This document shows, piece after piece, positions 7,889 to 9,636 of a stretch of DNA of 9,636 nucleotides (within the stretch, counting starts at the first letter, position 1; every line of letters starts with the position of its first letter). Position numbers and translations under genes: made by a program. A model generated the notes under the pieces. The model was not told the DNA's origin, searched no databases, and saw nothing but the letters and a program-made list of their open reading frames with translations. Origin of the DNA: Betaproteobacteria bacterium (GTDB lineage: Bacteria; Pseudomonadota; Gammaproteobacteria; Burkholderiales; Rhodocyclaceae); assembly GCA_028868235.1 (NCBI GenBank), contig JAGWUW010000064.1, forward strand, positions 1-9,636, read 5' to 3'.

Positions 7889-8464
7889 GTGGTGGTGGAC
7901 GTCATTCAGCAACTAGGTGTACGTGGCCTCAATCACCTCATTCGCAGCGAACGCTGGGCCCAGGAGCATTTGCTCAAGCACTCCGGCGCCCATCTGCGCG
8001 TTGACGCAGGTCTGTTCAGCGTACGTCTTGGTATCGATCAATCCGGATTTTTTCATCTTGCGGGTGCCGAACGTTCTGCGGATGTGACATTGACCCTGTC
8101 CCGGGACTTTGCTGTTCGTGCCCTGCTTGATCGGACCAAGCTGTTTTCCGCGGTTAAGTTAGATGGAGCGGTTGATGTGGCAGAAAGTCTGGCCTTCGTT
8201 TTCCGCAACTTGCGCTGGGATGCCGAGGCAGATCTGGCGGGAGTGGTTGGTGATATTGCCGCACACCGGCTGATCGGTTTTGGTCAGTCGTTGGCCGGTG
8301 CTCTGAATTATGGATTGAGGAATACCGCGGCGAATCTTCAGGAATATGTAGTCGAAGAATCTGAAATGCTGCCTACCCCTCGGGACATCGCGGAGTTTGG
8401 CGAGTCTGTGAGTCGATTGCGAGACGAAGTGAATTGCCTGGAAAAACGTCTAGACAGGTTGTAA
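7889..8464 (+). CDS. ubiJ: Ubiquinone biosynthesis accessory factor UbiJ
   Basis: This gene encodes 191 residues, close to E. coli UbiJ (201). The SCP2-like lipid-binding domain spans about residues 15-110. It is followed by the characteristic LRWDAEADLAGVVGDIAAHR (108-127) and a C-terminal coiled coil at about 165-191 (SVSRLRDEVNCLEKRLDRL). UbiJ is an aerobic accessory factor that holds ubiquinone intermediates for the soluble Ubi complex. Three consecutive GTG codons (7889, 7892, 7895) could each start translation. AGGA at 7879-7882, overlapping the ubiE stop, best serves the first two, and the start is given as 7889. The gene ends the operon, 30 bases before a terminator stem. No ubiB follows it, unlike the ubiE-ubiJ-ubiB cluster of many proteobacteria. 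Confidence 0.92.
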   Translation: MVVDVIQQLGVRGLNHLIRSERWAQEHLLKHSGAHLRVDAGLFSVRLGIDQSGFFHLAGAERSADVTLTLSRDFAVRALLDRTKLFSAVKLDGAVDVAESLAFVFRNLRWDAEADLAGVVGDIAAHRLIGFGQSLAGALNYGLRNTAANLQEYVVEESEMLPTPRDIAEFGESVSRLRDEVNCLEKRLDRL

Positions 8465-8489
8465 TTAAGACTTCCAGATTCCACAAATA

Positions 8490-8517
8490 AAAAAGGGCAG
8501 CCTAGGCTGCCCCTTTT
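8490..8517. terminator. Bidirectional intrinsic terminator between ubiJ and atpC
   Basis: GGGCAGC (8495-8501) pairs perfectly with GCTGCCC (8506-8512) around a CTAG loop. After one A-C mismatch, an A tract (8490-8493) can pair with a T tract (8514-8517). On the plus strand the stem is followed by TTTTGT; on the minus strand it is followed by six T residues. The hairpin thus has a U-tract in both directions and sits 30 bases after the ubiJ stop and about 21 bases after the atpC stop, as expected for a shared terminator of convergent operons. Confidence 0.9.
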
Positions 8518-8533
8518 GTCCGTTGTTTCCGGA

Positions 8534-8959
8534 TCAGTGCGTGTGCTTGCGCAGACGCTGAATTGCTTGCAACTGAGCGACGGCTTGCGCCAGCTCGGCT
8601 TCGGCAGCCGCGTAGTCCATCTCGGCGTTCCGATTGGCCAGAGCCTCCTCGGCACGCTTCTTGGCTTCGAGTGCCTTGGCTTCGTCGAGGTCGTGGGCGC
8701 GGATCGCGGTGTCAGCCAACACGGTAATCATGTCGGGCTGAACTTCGAGCATGCCGCCGGACACATACACCAGCTCGAACTCGCTCTGGTCAGGCACCTT
8801 CAGACGAATGGTGCCCGGCTTGATGCGGGTCAGCAGCGGCGTGTGACGCGGCAGGATGCCGAGTTCCCCGGCTTCGCCGGGAAACACTGCGATTTCCACC
8901 AGGCCGGAGAAGATTGATTCTTCGGCACTGACGACATCACAATGAACAGTAATAGGCAT
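8534..8959 (-). CDS. atpC: F1F0 ATP synthase subunit epsilon
   Basis: This gene encodes 141 residues, the usual size for proteobacterial epsilon (E. coli 139). The N-terminal beta-sandwich (about 1-85) includes [13 protein letters not shown] (31-43) and [19 protein letters not shown] (67-85). The C-terminal part (about 88-138) is an Ala/Glu-rich helical hairpin. Epsilon is part of the central stalk: it contacts gamma and the c-ring, and its C-terminal helices can inhibit ATP hydrolysis. The start ATG (8959-8957) has AGGAG at 8970-8966, 6 bases upstream. The gene lies 24 bases downstream of atpD and is the last gene of the operon, ending at the shared terminator. Confidence 0.97.
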   Translation of the reverse strand: MPITVHCDVVSAEESIFSGLVEIAVFPGEAGELGILPRHTPLLTRIKPGTIRLKVPDQSEFELVYVSGGMLEVQPDMITVLADTAIRAHDLDEAKALEAKKRAEEALANRNAEMDYAAAEAELAQAVAQLQAIQRLRKHTH

Positions 8960-8983
8960 TACCAGCTCCTATGCGGACGTTGC

Positions 8984-9636
<653 letters not shown>

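Noticed and set aside
8516..8917. Plus-strand open frame of 133 codons across atpC
   Set aside because: It is antisense to atpC, starts inside the terminator region, and has no recognisable protein features.

Overview
The window reads as chromosomal DNA of a betaproteobacterium, most likely of the Rhodocyclales (Dechloromonas/Azonexus-like). I infer this from the moderately GC-rich coding style and from the lineage-typical protein set: a DUF3683-type FAD/Fe-S oxidoreductase, a CELC-type HIT protein, DUF971, UbiE/UbiJ and proteobacterial F1 ATPase subunits. The assignment rests on protein recognition by eye, not on a database search. Coding density is high, no gap exceeds about 120 bases, and I see no mobile element, RNA gene or CRISPR array.

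Layout. The first 59 bases are the start of a minus-strand gene that looks like biosynthetic threonine dehydratase (ilvA). Diverging from it after only 38 bases is a plus-strand YqaA-family membrane protein (98-523). A very large gene (612-4487) then encodes a 1291-residue fusion of a DUF3683 region, a GlcD-like FAD dehydrogenase and a GlcF-like Fe-S/CCG protein. A second plus-strand group holds a HIT-family protein (4602-5042) translationally linked to a 535-residue protein with a possible degenerate PilZ domain (5045-6652). These are followed by a DUF971 protein (6716-7138), ubiE (7143-7880) and ubiJ (7889-8464). A bidirectional terminator at about 8490-8517 separates this group from the convergent minus-strand end of the ATP synthase operon: atpC (8534-8959) and the C-terminal half of atpD (8984 to the window edge).

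How the parts work together. The dominant theme is respiration. The fusion protein probably oxidises a 2-hydroxy acid and passes electrons towards the quinone pool. UbiE and UbiJ help make ubiquinone and menaquinone. AtpD and AtpC belong to the F1 motor that uses the proton gradient. The HIT protein and its PilZ-like partner are the least understood pair. I found no clearly new system. The most worthwhile leads are the PilZ-like protein and its coupling to HIT, the exact substrate of the giant fusion dehydrogenase, the very compact ilvA/yqaA divergent start region, and the local gene order, in which ubiJ is followed directly by a terminator rather than by ubiB.
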